From assembly GCF_004217185.1 (NCBI RefSeq), contig NZ_SHKL01000001.1, forward strand, positions 1,115,001 through 1,179,000: a stretch of DNA of 64,000 nt, in the 5' to 3' direction. The stretch is from Pseudonocardia sediminis. GTDB taxonomy: Bacteria; Actinomycetota; Actinomycetes; Mycobacteriales; Pseudonocardiaceae. Made by a program: the position numbers and the translations under genes. A model generated the notes under the pieces. That model saw nothing but the letters and a program-made list of their open reading frames with translations, was not told the DNA's origin and made no database searches. Below, in pieces: positions 8,716 to 17,304 of the stretch; position 1 is the stretch's first letter; each line of letters opens with the position of its first letter.

Positions 8716-9999
8716 TCAGGGAAGCATGCCCGCGGTGCGCGCGTCGCGGCGCAGGTCCTCGCGGTGGTCGGGGTGGGCGATCGCGATCAGTTCACGGGCC
8801 CGTTCGGCGATCGAGCGTCCGCGCAGCGAGGCGACACCGTACTCGGTCACCACGTGGTCGACGGTGTTCTTCAGGGTGGTCACGACGCTGCCCTCGGTCA
8901 GCGCGACGCGGATCCGGCTGCGACCCGAACGGGTCGCGGAGTGCAGCACCAGGAACGCCCGCCCGCCGGGGGAGTACATGGCCCCGCGGGCGAAGTCGGC
9001 CTGCCCGCCGGAGGAGGACCAGTACCGTCCGGCGATCGTCTCGCTGGCCGCCTGCCCCATCAGGTCCACCTCGGTGGTGGCGTTGATCGAGACGAAGTTC
9101 GGCTCCTGGGCGACGACGCGCGGGTCGTTGGTCCTGTCCACCGGCAACATCAGCACGTCCGGATTGTGGTCGAGCCACCCGGCCAGCTCGGCGTCGCCGA
9201 GGCAGAACGTGGTGACGTGCTTCCCCGGGTGGGTCAGCTTGCGCGCGCCGGTGACGACGCCCTTGCGGATCAGGTGCATCAGGCCGGTGGACAGGCACTC
9301 GGTGTGCACACCGAGGTCACGGTGGTCCTCCAGGGCGGTCATCATCGCGTCCGGGGTGCCACCGACGCCGACCTGCAGGCACGCGCCGTCGGGCACGAGG
9401 TCCGCGACGTGTGCGGCGATCGCACGGTCGAGGTCGTTCGGCGGGCGGCGGCGCACCTGCGGCAACGGCGCGTCGGTGCGGATCCACCCCGCGACCTGGT
9501 CGCCGGGGACCAGGTTCTCGCCGGTGGTGAACGGCATCGCCGAGCTGACCTCCAGCAGGAACGGCACCTCCCCGATCATCGACGCGACGTAGTCGGCGTT
9601 CATGCCCAGGCTGAACCGGCCGAACTCGTCCGGTCCGGCGGCCGCGGCGAGCACCAGGGTCCGTTTCGTGGCGTCGCGCAGCAGCAGCGGCATCTCGCTG
9701 AAGTGGTTCGGGACGAGGTCGCACTGCCCGTCCCGATAGGCCTGCCGGGACCCCGGTCCGAGGTAGTAGTCGACGTGGCGGAGCCGGTCGCCGAACTCGC
9801 CGCGGATGTAGCGGCGTTCGACGAACGGGTCCATCCGGTGAACCCGGACGCCGTTGCACTGCGGGGCGATCTCCTCGAGCAGGTCCATCACCGTCGTCGG
9901 TTCGCCCTGGCCGATCGGCACGATCAGGTCCGCACCGTCGGGGACCAGCTCGCGCAGGCGGGCCGTGGCGGCCGCGCGGTCGAGAGGCTCCTGCGTCAT
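8716..9999 (-). CDS. Acetyl-CoA hydrolase/transferase family protein
   Basis: This 427-residue CoA-transferase family I protein is related to 4-hydroxybutyrate CoA-transferase and acetyl-CoA hydrolase. The N-terminal half carries IVPIGQGEPTTVMDLL and the pocket FSEMPLLLRD; the C-terminal half has LQVGVGGTPDAMMTAL, LGVHTECLSTGLMHLI and the catalytic-glutamate region near NFVSINATTEVDLMGQ. The ATG at 9999 is preferred; a longer in-frame start at 10158 would overlap the divergent UspA gene. It is upstream of poxB, so it could activate the acetate made by PoxB by transferring CoA, or release acetate from acetyl-CoA. The direction is not decidable here. Confidence 0.87.
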   Translation of the reverse strand: MTQEPLDRAAATARLRELVPDGADLIVPIGQGEPTTVMDLLEEIAPQCNGVRVHRMDPFVERRYIRGEFGDRLRHVDYYLGPGSRQAYRDGQCDLVPNHFSEMPLLLRDATKRTLVLAAAAGPDEFGRFSLGMNADYVASMIGEVPFLLEVSSAMPFTTGENLVPGDQVAGWIRTDAPLPQVRRRPPNDLDRAIAAHVADLVPDGACLQVGVGGTPDAMMTALEDHRDLGVHTECLSTGLMHLIRKGVVTGARKLTHPGKHVTTFCLGDAELAGWLDHNPDVLMLPVDRTNDPRVVAQEPNFVSINATTEVDLMGQAASETIAGRYWSSSGGQADFARGAMYSPGGRAFLVLHSATRSGRSRIRVALTEGSVVTTLKNTVDHVVTEYGVASLRGRSIAERARELIAIAHPDHREDLRRDARTAGMLP

Positions 10000-10135
10000 G
10001 GGACCGGGGTTCCCGTTCGCGTCCACTTCGAACGATCCCGCCGTGTGACGGTCGTCGTCGGCCGGGCGCGGCCACTCACCACACCGTGTGACGGGGCACT
10101 CCCGCGCGAGCGGCGCGGCGGAGGGTGCGGCCAGG

Positions 10136-10606
10136 ATGGGGACGATGCAGAGGATCACGGTGGGTGTGGACGGGTCGCCGACGTCGAGGGAGGCGCTGCG
10201 CTGGGCCGCGGACCTGGCCGGACGCGTCGGCGCGGAGCTCGACGTCGTCCGGGCCTGGCGCTACCCGCCGGCGCCGAGCGAGTGGAACGCCGTCCCCACG
10301 AACTACGGCTTCCTGCCGCAGATGCCGGAGGAGGGCCAGGTCGAGCTGGCCATGACCGAGGAGCTCGACGAGACCGTCCTGTCGGTGCTCGGCGAGGACC
10401 CGGGACCCGCCGTGACGAAGCGCGTCGTGCGCGGACACCCGTCGGAGACGCTCGTCGAGGAGTCCCGCGGCACCGACCTGCTGGTGCTCGGCCGCCGCGG
10501 GCACTCCGGGGTGGCGGACTTCCTGCGACTGGGCTCGGTCGCGCGCACCCTCACCGAGCACGGGCACTGCGCCGTGGTCGTCGTCCCGGTGCCCGACGCG
10601 GGCTGA
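10136..10606 (+). CDS. Universal stress protein (UspA family)
   Basis: This single-domain Usp of about 156 residues begins with the beta-1 segment RITVGVDGSPTSREALRWAADLA. It ends with the ATP-binding type motif LGRRGHSGVADFLRLGSVARTLTEHGHCAVVVVP, which fits G-2X-G-9X-G-(S/T). Such proteins bind ATP and are induced by stress or starvation, often under DosR control in mycobacteria; no Dos box was seen. The start could be the ATG at 10136 or 10145. The gene faces YidD, with stops 11 bases apart. Confidence 0.88.
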   Translation: MGTMQRITVGVDGSPTSREALRWAADLAGRVGAELDVVRAWRYPPAPSEWNAVPTNYGFLPQMPEEGQVELAMTEELDETVLSVLGEDPGPAVTKRVVRGHPSETLVEESRGTDLLVLGRRGHSGVADFLRLGSVARTLTEHGHCAVVVVPVPDAG

Positions 10607-10617
10607 GTCCCGGCCGG

Positions 10618-11073
10618 TCAGCGGCCGCAGTCGCGTACCCGGCGCGCGGCCGCGGCGAGGCCCCGCCGCGGCCCGAGCTCCTCGACGGCGGCCAGCGCGT
10701 AGGCGCTGCAGCTCGGCGTCGACGGGCAGCGGGGCGTCCAGCGGGTGAGCCGGCGGCGGTAGAAGCGCAACGCGGCGACGGCCGTCGACCCGCTCGCGGC
10801 GGGCGGGGTCAGCGCCGCCACGGCGAGCAGCACGGTGGACAGTCGCATCAGGTCGCAGCCGCTGCAGGCGTCGCAGCCGTCGCAGGTCTCGCACCCGTCG
10901 ATCCAGTCGCAGCCCCATTCGCAACCGCCGTCGGTCGGGTCCGAGGCCTCCCGGGCCTCCTTGCGTGTCTCGCTCGTGTGCCGGCGCAGCCGCCGCCACC
11001 AGCGCTTGAGGCGTGACTCCTCCGGCGGGGTCCCGTCCTCACCGGGGTCGGCCGGGACGTCCTCGGGCAGCAT
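10618..11073 (-). CDS. yidD: YidD-like membrane protein insertion factor with Cys-rich N-terminal extension
   Basis: The C-terminal roughly 80 residues carry the YidD (DUF37) signature RFYRRRLTRWTPRCPSTPSCSAYALAAVEELGPRRG, linked to YidC-assisted membrane protein insertion. The 151-residue protein is about twice the usual YidD length. Residues 20-45 are strongly basic, and residues 51-73 contain seven cysteines (51, 55, 61, 64, 67, 70, 73), mostly in Cys-x-x-Cys steps, before the hydrophobic segment. The ATG at 11073 has a GAGGAG about 9 bases upstream. The usual rpmH-rnpA-yidD-yidC context is absent, so it is a stand-alone or second copy. The Cys block could bind metal; that is inference. 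Confidence 0.8.
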   Translation of the reverse strand: MLPEDVPADPGEDGTPPEESRLKRWWRRLRRHTSETRKEAREASDPTDGGCEWGCDWIDGCETCDGCDACSGCDLMRLSTVLLAVAALTPPAASGSTAVAALRFYRRRLTRWTPRCPSTPSCSAYALAAVEELGPRRGLAAAARRVRDCGR

Positions 11074-11221
11074 CGGCGTCTCCTCGGTCGTGATCGTCTG
11101 ATGATGTCGGTGGGAGCCCCTGTCCCGTTTCCGTCGGGCGGTCGTCACCGGTGCGCCGATCGGGTGAGAAGGTCGTGCGCGGGCGATCATAGGATCGCCG
11201 CGACGACCGAGGGGGTCCGCT

Positions 11222-13195
11222 GTGGAGCCGGGGAACGTGCTGTTCGACCGGTACCGCGTCGTGCGGCGGATCGCGTCCGGCGGGATGGGTACCGTCTTCG
11301 AGGCCCGGGACCTCGCGCTCGACCAGCCGGTGGCGCTCAAGCGGGTCTGCTACGCCTCGCACCCCGAGGCCGACGGCACCCGGGCGCGGACCCTGCGCGA
11401 GGCCCGCACCGCCGCCCGGCTGCGCGGGGACCCGCACGTGGTCTCGATCTACGACGTCCAGGTCTCCGACGACGACGTGTGGCTGGTCCTGGAGTATGTC
11501 CCCTCGCGCAGCCTGGCCGAGGTCACCGCCGGGGGTGTCCGCCTCGACGTGCGGACCGCGGCCCGGATCGGCGCGGCGGTGGCCCGCGGGCTGGCCGCGG
11601 CGCACGCCGGTGGCGTCGTCCACCGTGACGTCAAGCCCGGCAACATCCTCATCGCGACCGCCGACGGCACGGCGAAGCTGACCGACTTCGGCATCTCGCA
11701 CGCCGACGGCGAGTCGACGCTGACCGTGACCGGCGAGGTGTCGGGCACTCCCGCCTACATGGCCCGCGAGGTGGCCCGCGGCGAGGACGCGACCCCGGCG
11801 TCCGACGTGTTCTCCCTGGCCGCGACGCTGTACGCCGCGGTGGAGGGAACGGGCCCGTTCGGGCCGCAGTCCAACCCGCGGGCGATGGTCTACCGGGTCG
11901 CGAACGAGCCGGTCCGGCCGCCGGAGGTGAGCGGGCCGCTCGGGCCGCTGCTGATGGCGATGCTCGCCGACGATCCGTCGCAGCGCCCGGGCGCCGCCGC
12001 CGTCGCGCGGTGGCTCGACGACCTCGCCGGACGCCCGCTGGTGACGTCCGGGGCGCCGGGCGGGACCGTTCCCGGTCCGCCCGGTCCGCCGCCGTCGTTC
12101 CCGCCGGGTCCGGGTCCGGCGGGCCCTCGATCCCCGGGGCCGCGGGGCGGGCCGGGTCCCGCCCCGCCGGGCGCCCCCGTCACTCCGGGCGGCCCCGCGA
12201 CACCGGACGGTCCCGCCGCGTCCGACGGGTCCGCGCCGACCCGCGTCCGGCGGCGACGGTGGCCGCTCGTCCTCGGCGCGGTCGCGCTGGTCGCGGTGCT
12301 GCTCGTCGCCGCGTTCGTGGTGTTCGGGCCCGGCTCCTCCGCCCCGGAGGACACCGCCGCGGCACCGGTGTCGCCGCGCGCCGTCTCCGGGGACCCGCGC
12401 CGGGCCGACCCGTGTGCGCTGCTCGACCAGGCCGTCCTGCAGGGCTTCGGGGCGGCGATGCCGGTCGTCGCGTCCTCGCTGCCGGGGTGCCGCACCGACG
12501 TGGTCCCGCCGGGAGGGCAGGTCGTGCGGGTGTCGGCCTACTTCACCGGCGGCACCGACGAGGGAGGCGCCCCGCGGCAGGTCGGGGACCTGACCGAGGT
12601 GCGCGGCACCCAGACCACCGACGCCGACTCGCGCGGCCTGAGCTGCTCGCACGGCATCGGTCTCCCGGACGGCGACGCGGTCCGGTTCGACGTCGAGTCC
12701 TTCGACCCCGGCGTGGCGCCCTGCACCGTCGCCGACCGCGTCCTCGACGCCGCGACCGGACGCCTGCAACGCGACGGCATCACCTACGACCCGGCCCGCA
12801 ACGCCGGGAGTGTTCTCGCCGGTGCCGACGCCTGCCAGGCGCTCGACGGGCCCGGCCTGGCGCGCGCGGGCGTCGACACCCGGGCGTTCCCCGGCTTCGC
12901 GAACTGGTCGTGCTCCTGGGGGACCGCGCAGACCTACGCGACGGTCGCGTTCGGCGTCACGACCACCGAACGGGGCGTCGTCGGGGACCCGGTGGCGCCG
13001 GTCGGCGGTGACGCGGCGTTCTCCCGGCCCGAGGGCGGGGGGTGTGTGCTCAACGTCCTGCGCCCACCGCTGCCCGACGGCCGCGTCGAGCTCGTGACCA
13101 CGACGGTGCAGGTCGCAGGCGCCCCGCGCGAGCGGATGTGTACGGCCGCGGCCGACCTCGCCGCGACGGCCCGGTCCCGGCTGCCGGCGGGCTGA
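11222..13195 (+). CDS. Membrane-bound Ser/Thr protein kinase with extracellular sensor domain
   Basis: This 657-residue Pkn-type kinase has its catalytic domain at about residues 8-265: the Gly-rich loop RIASGGMGTVFEA, Lys in PVALKRV, the catalytic loop HRDVKPGNIL (near 133-142), TDFGIS and TPAYMAREVA. A Pro/Gly-rich linker (about 275-340) leads to one transmembrane segment (about 345-366). An extracellular domain follows with two similar modules, each opening with a Cys in a DPCALL- or DACQAL-type motif and including a (G/N)CxW-like cysteine, reminiscent of DUF3558. It probably senses an envelope signal. The GTG start follows GAGGGGG. Its stop is 7 bases from a convergent hydrolase. Confidence 0.9.
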   Translation: MEPGNVLFDRYRVVRRIASGGMGTVFEARDLALDQPVALKRVCYASHPEADGTRARTLREARTAARLRGDPHVVSIYDVQVSDDDVWLVLEYVPSRSLAEVTAGGVRLDVRTAARIGAAVARGLAAAHAGGVVHRDVKPGNILIATADGTAKLTDFGISHADGESTLTVTGEVSGTPAYMAREVARGEDATPASDVFSLAATLYAAVEGTGPFGPQSNPRAMVYRVANEPVRPPEVSGPLGPLLMAMLADDPSQRPGAAAVARWLDDLAGRPLVTSGAPGGTVPGPPGPPPSFPPGPGPAGPRSPGPRGGPGPAPPGAPVTPGGPATPDGPAASDGSAPTRVRRRRWPLVLGAVALVAVLLVAAFVVFGPGSSAPEDTAAAPVSPRAVSGDPRRADPCALLDQAVLQGFGAAMPVVASSLPGCRTDVVPPGGQVVRVSAYFTGGTDEGGAPRQVGDLTEVRGTQTTDADSRGLSCSHGIGLPDGDAVRFDVESFDPGVAPCTVADRVLDAATGRLQRDGITYDPARNAGSVLAGADACQALDGPGLARAGVDTRAFPGFANWSCSWGTAQTYATVAFGVTTTERGVVGDPVAPVGGDAAFSRPEGGGCVLNVLRPPLPDGRVELVTTTVQVAGAPRERMCTAAADLAATARSRLPAG

Positions 13196-13202
13196 GGGGC
13201 CC

Positions 13203-13865
13203 TCACCCCGCGTCGAGCAGGATCCGCTCGAGCTCGGCCGGCGCGTCGCGCATCAGGTTGTGTGCGGAGTCGAGAGCGTGCACCGTCCACGCCGGGTCCT
13301 CGCGCAGCCGCTCGTAGGTCGCCGCGAACGGTGACAGGCCCGGCCACCGGGTCGCGTAGACGTAGGTCCGCGGGCAGTCCGGGCCCGGCCCGGTGATCCG
13401 GGCGCGCTGCAGCAGCGTCGCCAGCGGGTGGGCGGTGGCGCGCGGGTCGAAGAACGGCAGCGGGGGCACGGCGAACCCGGAGTCGTCGACGCCGAGGTAC
13501 CACTCGCGCTGCTCGTCGGTCGTCAGCGACCAGCACGAGTCGCCGTCGCGGGGGACGAAGGCGTCGAGGTACACCAGGCCGCGGACCCGCTCCGGCGCCC
13601 GGTCGGCGACCGACCCGACGACCATCCCGCCGTAGCTGTGCCCGACGAGGACCGCGTCGTCGACCCGCTCGGCCTCCAGCAGCGCGAGGACGTCGGTGAC
13701 GTGGGTGTCCAGGTTGACCGTGGAGGTCAGCAGGTGCGCGCGCTCGGACAGCCCGGTCGGGGTCACGGTCAGCACCCGGTGCCCGTGGGCGCGCAGGCCC
13801 TCGGGCAGCGGCTCGAAGCACCAGCCGCCGTGGCACATGCCGGGGACGAGGACGTAGGTGGACAT
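13203..13865 (-). CDS. Alpha/beta hydrolase (EstC/hydroxynitrile-lyase-like)
   Basis: This 220-residue compact alpha/beta hydrolase opens YVLVPGMCHGGWCFEPL, the oxyanion-hole region of the salicylate esterase/hydroxynitrile lyase-like group. The nucleophile elbow is VLVGHSYGGMVV and the terminal His lies in LDSAHNLMRDAPAEL. The physiological ester substrate is unknown. The ATG at 13865 has GAGAGAGGGAG upstream; the longer in-frame extension to 14279 lacks family similarity and is rejected. Confidence 0.88.
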   Translation of the reverse strand: MSTYVLVPGMCHGGWCFEPLPEGLRAHGHRVLTVTPTGLSERAHLLTSTVNLDTHVTDVLALLEAERVDDAVLVGHSYGGMVVGSVADRAPERVRGLVYLDAFVPRDGDSCWSLTTDEQREWYLGVDDSGFAVPPLPFFDPRATAHPLATLLQRARITGPGPDCPRTYVYATRWPGLSPFAATYERLREDPAWTVHALDSAHNLMRDAPAELERILLDAG

Positions 13866-14278
13866 CGGGCTCCCTCTCTCCGTGTGGACTCCGTTCCACC
13901 TTCTCCCGGGCGAGGAGAGAAGTCGAAGAGCTGGATGTGCTGCAAGCCAGAAGTGACGGTTCTGGCGGCGCGACCGTCGGCCGCATGGTGCGGCGTTCCG
14001 GCACGACGACCGTCGGCGGCGCCGTGCGGTGTCATACGTACGTCCGACGGCGGCAGGTCGGGATACGGGCGAACGACTTCTGGTCCGTTGGGAGCAGCGA
14101 TCGTCCCGGCCGATGCGGCGCCGAGACCGTCGCGGTACCTCTCCGTGACGGCGGACCGTTCCCCCGTTCACCCGTTCGTCTCTACTGCGTCGAACGGTGG
14201 CCGCGGCACCGCGTTGCGCTCTGCGTTCGGTGTGTCTTTCAGGTACGTTTCCGCCACCTTCGACGAAGAGGTTCCACA
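13866..14278. other. 413-base divergent intergenic region without a supported gene
   Basis: This stretch separates the minus-strand hydrolase from the plus-strand tiny membrane protein. Open frames cross it on both strands, but none has a ribosome binding site or recognisable sequence; they are extensions of the flanking genes. A short ATACGTACGT dyad at about 14034-14043 is the only symmetric feature and could be an operator. A long leader for the downstream small gene is possible. Confidence 0.5.
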
Positions 14279-14434
14279 ATGATCGTTCTCGGTGTCATCC
14301 TGCTGCTGATCGGCTATTTCACCAGCATCTCCATCCTCTACTACATCGGCGGCATCCTGCTGATCATCGGTGTGGTCTTCCTGATCCTCGGCGCGATCGG
14401 CCGTCCCGTGGGTGGTCGCAAAGCATGGTTCTGA
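14279..14434 (+). CDS. 51-residue two-helix membrane protein, DUF6131-like
   Basis: This very small protein consists of two hydrophobic helices (IVLGVILLLIGYF and YYIGGILLIIGVVFLILGAIG) and a short basic tail, GRPVGGRKAWF. The pattern matches small actinobacterial membrane proteins that I believe are grouped as DUF6131; function unknown. GAAGAGG sits 8 bases before the ATG, and a strong hairpin terminator follows, so it has its own transcription unit. An in-frame upstream extension to 13937 is not credible. Confidence 0.78.
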   Translation: MIVLGVILLLIGYFTSISILYYIGGILLIIGVVFLILGAIGRPVGGRKAWF

Positions 14435-14496
14435 CCAGGGTGGTCTCGTTCCGGTAACAGTTCTGCCGGCTGAACGGACCACCTGACCCGGATCCA

Positions 14497-14547
14497 CCGA
14501 CGGGCCTCTCCGGATACTGCTCCCGCAGTACCGGAGGGGCCCGTCGG
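14497..14547 (+). terminator. Hairpin terminator after the tiny membrane protein
   Basis: Arms 14497-14513 and 14531-14547 (17 bp, one G-U-compatible mismatch) enclose a 17-base loop, followed by TATTTCC on the plus strand. The position 63 bases past the stop and the stem strength make this a confident intrinsic-type terminator. The minus-strand BKACE gene ends beyond it at 14638. Confidence 0.75.
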
Positions 14548-14637
14548 TATTTCCGGACACCCTCACTCTTTGTCTTACCGGCGAACCGGTCGGGAAATTC
14601 GACGAGGTGTAGGAGTTCGCGTCGGGAATGTGCGGGA

Positions 14638-15531
14638 TCAACGAATTCCGGAAGAGGTGACCCCGAGTAGTGCCCGTGCCTGCGCGGAGGTGGCCGGCAC
14701 CCGGCCGAGCCGGTCCAGCAGGCGCAGCGCCCCGTCGAGCAGGTGGGCGTTCGTCGGCGTCCCGGGTCCGGCGTAGTCCTCGAGGCCCACTCGGACGTGC
14801 CCGCCGCGCCGGATCGCCAGCTCGGCGAGCCCGCTGCCCACGACGTCGCCGCCGAGCACCGCCACCGACCACGGCAGCCCGGACGGCTCGAGCATCTCGA
14901 GGTAGGCCTCCAGCGCGGCGGGTGTCGGCGGCAGCCCGAACTGCAGGTCGTCGGCGAAGTACAGCTTGACGATCGCGCCCGGTGGCACCCGGCCGTGGCG
15001 GTGCAGGGTCAGCGCCGTCCGCAGGAACCCCGGCTCGAAGATCGAGATGCTGGGCCCGGCACCGAGCTCGGCGCTGCGGGCGAACATGTACTCGGTGTCG
15101 TCGATGCTGTTGAGGTACGGGCCGGCGGCCGCGGCCGGCGGGGTGCGCCCGTCGGCGGTGAGGCCGACGTTCACCGACCCCGGGTCGACCAGGCTCAGCC
15201 CGCCGAGACCGCGTCGGGCCAGCTCCTCGACGTGCGCCCACCGCCGCTGCACCGGGATCCCGCGCGCCCCGGCGGCCATCGTCGGGTAGAGCAGCGCGTC
15301 CGGGAACCGCTCCAGGACCGGCGCCCACGCCTGGAGGTACGGCTCGACGGCGTGTATCCCGTCCTCGGTGAACATCGGCTCGTCGTTGTGGTTGTGCACG
15401 ATCGCCGCGCCCGCCTCCAGCGCCGCGCACGCCACGTCGGCGATCTCGGCGGGGGAACGGGGGACGTTCGGGTTGGCGTCGCGCGTGGTGGCGCCGTTGA
15501 GCGCCAGCTCCAGGATCACCGGTGAGTCCAT
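14638..15531 (-). CDS. BKACE family (3-keto-5-aminohexanoate cleavage-like) protein
   Basis: This 297-residue TIM-barrel enzyme is of the beta-keto acid cleavage enzyme family, which condenses a beta-keto acid with acetyl-CoA to give acetoacetate and a CoA ester. It opens PVILELALNGATTRDANPNVP and shows the zinc-site AAIVHNHNDEPMF, then SVNVGLTADGR and the C-terminal GGHVRVGLEDYAGPGT. The ATG at 15543 (MLSR) is an alternative start with GAGG very near. An exporter gene lies upstream on the same strand with a very long hairpin between, so they may not be co-transcribed. The substrate is unknown. Confidence 0.85.
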   Translation of the reverse strand: MDSPVILELALNGATTRDANPNVPRSPAEIADVACAALEAGAAIVHNHNDEPMFTEDGIHAVEPYLQAWAPVLERFPDALLYPTMAAGARGIPVQRRWAHVEELARRGLGGLSLVDPGSVNVGLTADGRTPPAAAAGPYLNSIDDTEYMFARSAELGAGPSISIFEPGFLRTALTLHRHGRVPPGAIVKLYFADDLQFGLPPTPAALEAYLEMLEPSGLPWSVAVLGGDVVGSGLAELAIRRGGHVRVGLEDYAGPGTPTNAHLLDGALRLLDRLGRVPATSAQARALLGVTSSGIR

Positions 15532-15577
15532 GCGGGACAGCATCGCCTCGGTGGCCGTGCGTTGTCGCGCCCGCGCG

Positions 15578-15649
15578 CCGATCCGCACCCCGTCCGGTGA
15601 TCCGCACTCCCTGCAGGGCGTGCGGATCGCGGAACGGGGTGCGGATCGG
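15578..15649. terminator. 72-bp near-perfect hairpin between exporter and BKACE genes
   Basis: The sequence is a dyad centred on CTGCAG at 15611-15616 with a 36-base stem that has only a few mismatches and one single-base bulge. GATCCGCAC occurs in both halves of each arm. It lies between the minus-strand exporter stop (15669) and the BKACE start (15531/15543), where it would terminate or attenuate read-through. Confidence 0.6.
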
Positions 15650-15668
15650 GCCGGGCGGGTGCGCCGGG

Positions 15669-17243
15669 TCAGGCCGGACAGGGTTCCGGGGTAGGGGTGC
15701 TGGGGGCGGGGGTGTCGCGCAGGACCACCACGGCCAGCACCGCCACCGCCGTCGCGATCAGCCCGGCCACCACGGACGTGACCTGCATGCCCGTCACGAA
15801 CGCCTCCCGCGACGCCGCCAGCAGCGCCGACGCCGACGGCTCCGGCAGCGTCGCCGCCGCCGCGACCGCGCCCCCCAGGGTGTCCTCCGCGGCCGAGGCC
15901 ACCGGTCCGGGAACCCCGGCCGGCATCGTCGAGTCGAGCCCGGCCCGGTACAGCGCCACGCCGACGCTGCCCAGCACCGCGATCCCCAGCGCGCCGCCGA
16001 GCTCCGCGGCGGTCTCCGAGATCCCGGACGCCGCCCCGGCCTTCTCCGGCGGGGCGGTCCCGACGACCAGCTCCGTGGTCAGCCCGAACACCGGTCCCAT
16101 CCCGAGCGAGACGACGACCGACGCGGCGACCAGGGCGACGAGGCCGTGGTCGACCTGGACCTGGGCCAGCAGGAACAGCCCCGCCGCCGACGACACGAGC
16201 CCGCCGCCGACGACGAACGCCGGTCGCACACCGGCCAGCACCCGTGGCGCGAGCTGCGAGGACAGCACGAACGCCGCCGCCGACGGCACCGACCACAGCC
16301 CGGCCTGCAGCGGCGTCAGCCCGAGCACGAGCTGCAGGTACTGGAACACGAACAGGAAGTATCCGACCATCACGAAGATCGACAGGAAGTTGACGACCAG
16401 CGTCGCGCTGAACGCAGGGACCCGGAACAGGCCGACGTCGATCATCGGGTCGTCCAGGCGCCGCTGGCGGCGCGTCCACGCCACCCCGACGGCCACACCG
16501 AGGCCGACCGCGGCCACTGCCGTCAGCGAGAGCCCGTCCTGTGCGAGCTGCTTGAGCCCGTAGACGACGGCCAGCAGCGCCACGATCGACATCGCCGCAC
16601 TGAGCGGGTCGAGCCGTCCGGCGTCCGGGTCGCGGTACTCGGGCAGCACCTTCGGCCCGATCACCAGCAGCGCGCCCATCACGGGGATGGCCAGCAGGAA
16701 CACCGACCCCCACCAGAACGCCTCCAGCATCAGCCCGCCGAGCACCGGCCCGACCGCGCTGCCCGCGGAGAACGCGCTGATCCACACGCCGACGGCGAGC
16801 GAGCGCTGCTTCGGGTCGCGGAACATGTGGAAGATCAGCGACAGGGTCGACGGCGCGACCGTCGCCCCGGCCAGCCCGAGCAGTGCCCGGCTGACGATCA
16901 GCATCTCCGGCGTCGTGGAGAACGCGGCCAGGACCGAGACCAGCCCGAACGCCGCGGCCCCGACCAGCAGGAGCCGCCGCCGTCCGATCCGGTCGCCGAG
17001 CGTGCCCATCGTGACCAGCGCGCCGGCGACCATGAAGCCGTACACGTCGATGATCCACAACAGCTGCGTGCTCGACGGCGCGAGGTCGGCGCTGAGGTCC
17101 GGGACGGCCAGGTGCAGCACCGTCAGGTCCATCACGTAGAGCAGGCACGCCAGCGCGAGGACGGCCAGGCCGACCCACTCCCGCCGGGTCGCCCTCGGTG
17201 GTGCTGCCGCGGTGTCGGTGTCCATCACGTACGTCCGCCCCAT
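15669..17243 (-). CDS. MFS exporter, DHA2 (14-TM, QacA/EmrB-like) family
   Basis: This 524-residue inner-membrane protein has the 14 hydrophobic segments typical of DHA2 drug/H+ antiporters. Landmarks are LYVMDLTVLHLAVPDLSADL (helix 1 with motif D1), GTLGDRIGRRRLLLVGA (motif A) and RALLGLAGATVAPSTLSLI (motif C-like). It probably exports amphipathic or cationic compounds. The ATG at 17243 has GAGAAG 6-11 bases upstream; an internal ATG at 17225 is an alternative. No regulator adjoins. Confidence 0.88.
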   Translation of the reverse strand: MGRTYVMDTDTAAAPPRATRREWVGLAVLALACLLYVMDLTVLHLAVPDLSADLAPSSTQLLWIIDVYGFMVAGALVTMGTLGDRIGRRRLLLVGAAAFGLVSVLAAFSTTPEMLIVSRALLGLAGATVAPSTLSLIFHMFRDPKQRSLAVGVWISAFSAGSAVGPVLGGLMLEAFWWGSVFLLAIPVMGALLVIGPKVLPEYRDPDAGRLDPLSAAMSIVALLAVVYGLKQLAQDGLSLTAVAAVGLGVAVGVAWTRRQRRLDDPMIDVGLFRVPAFSATLVVNFLSIFVMVGYFLFVFQYLQLVLGLTPLQAGLWSVPSAAAFVLSSQLAPRVLAGVRPAFVVGGGLVSSAAGLFLLAQVQVDHGLVALVAASVVVSLGMGPVFGLTTELVVGTAPPEKAGAASGISETAAELGGALGIAVLGSVGVALYRAGLDSTMPAGVPGPVASAAEDTLGGAVAAAATLPEPSASALLAASREAFVTGMQVTSVVAGLIATAVAVLAVVVLRDTPAPSTPTPEPCPA

Positions 17244-17304
17244 CCGGTTCTTCTCGTCAGGGGAGACCGTGGGGCGGCGCGGGACTCATCGGTGGGGGAC
17301 GGTG

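Noticed and set aside
13937..14278. N-terminal extension of the 51-residue membrane protein
   Set aside because: No ribosome site, no similarity and odd composition; GAAGAGG just before 14279 marks the true start.
14638..17178. 846-codon open frame on the minus strand covering both the exporter and BKACE genes
   Set aside because: Only its C-terminal 297 codons are the BKACE enzyme. The rest is a shadow of the exporter, which reads in another frame with clear transmembrane segments.
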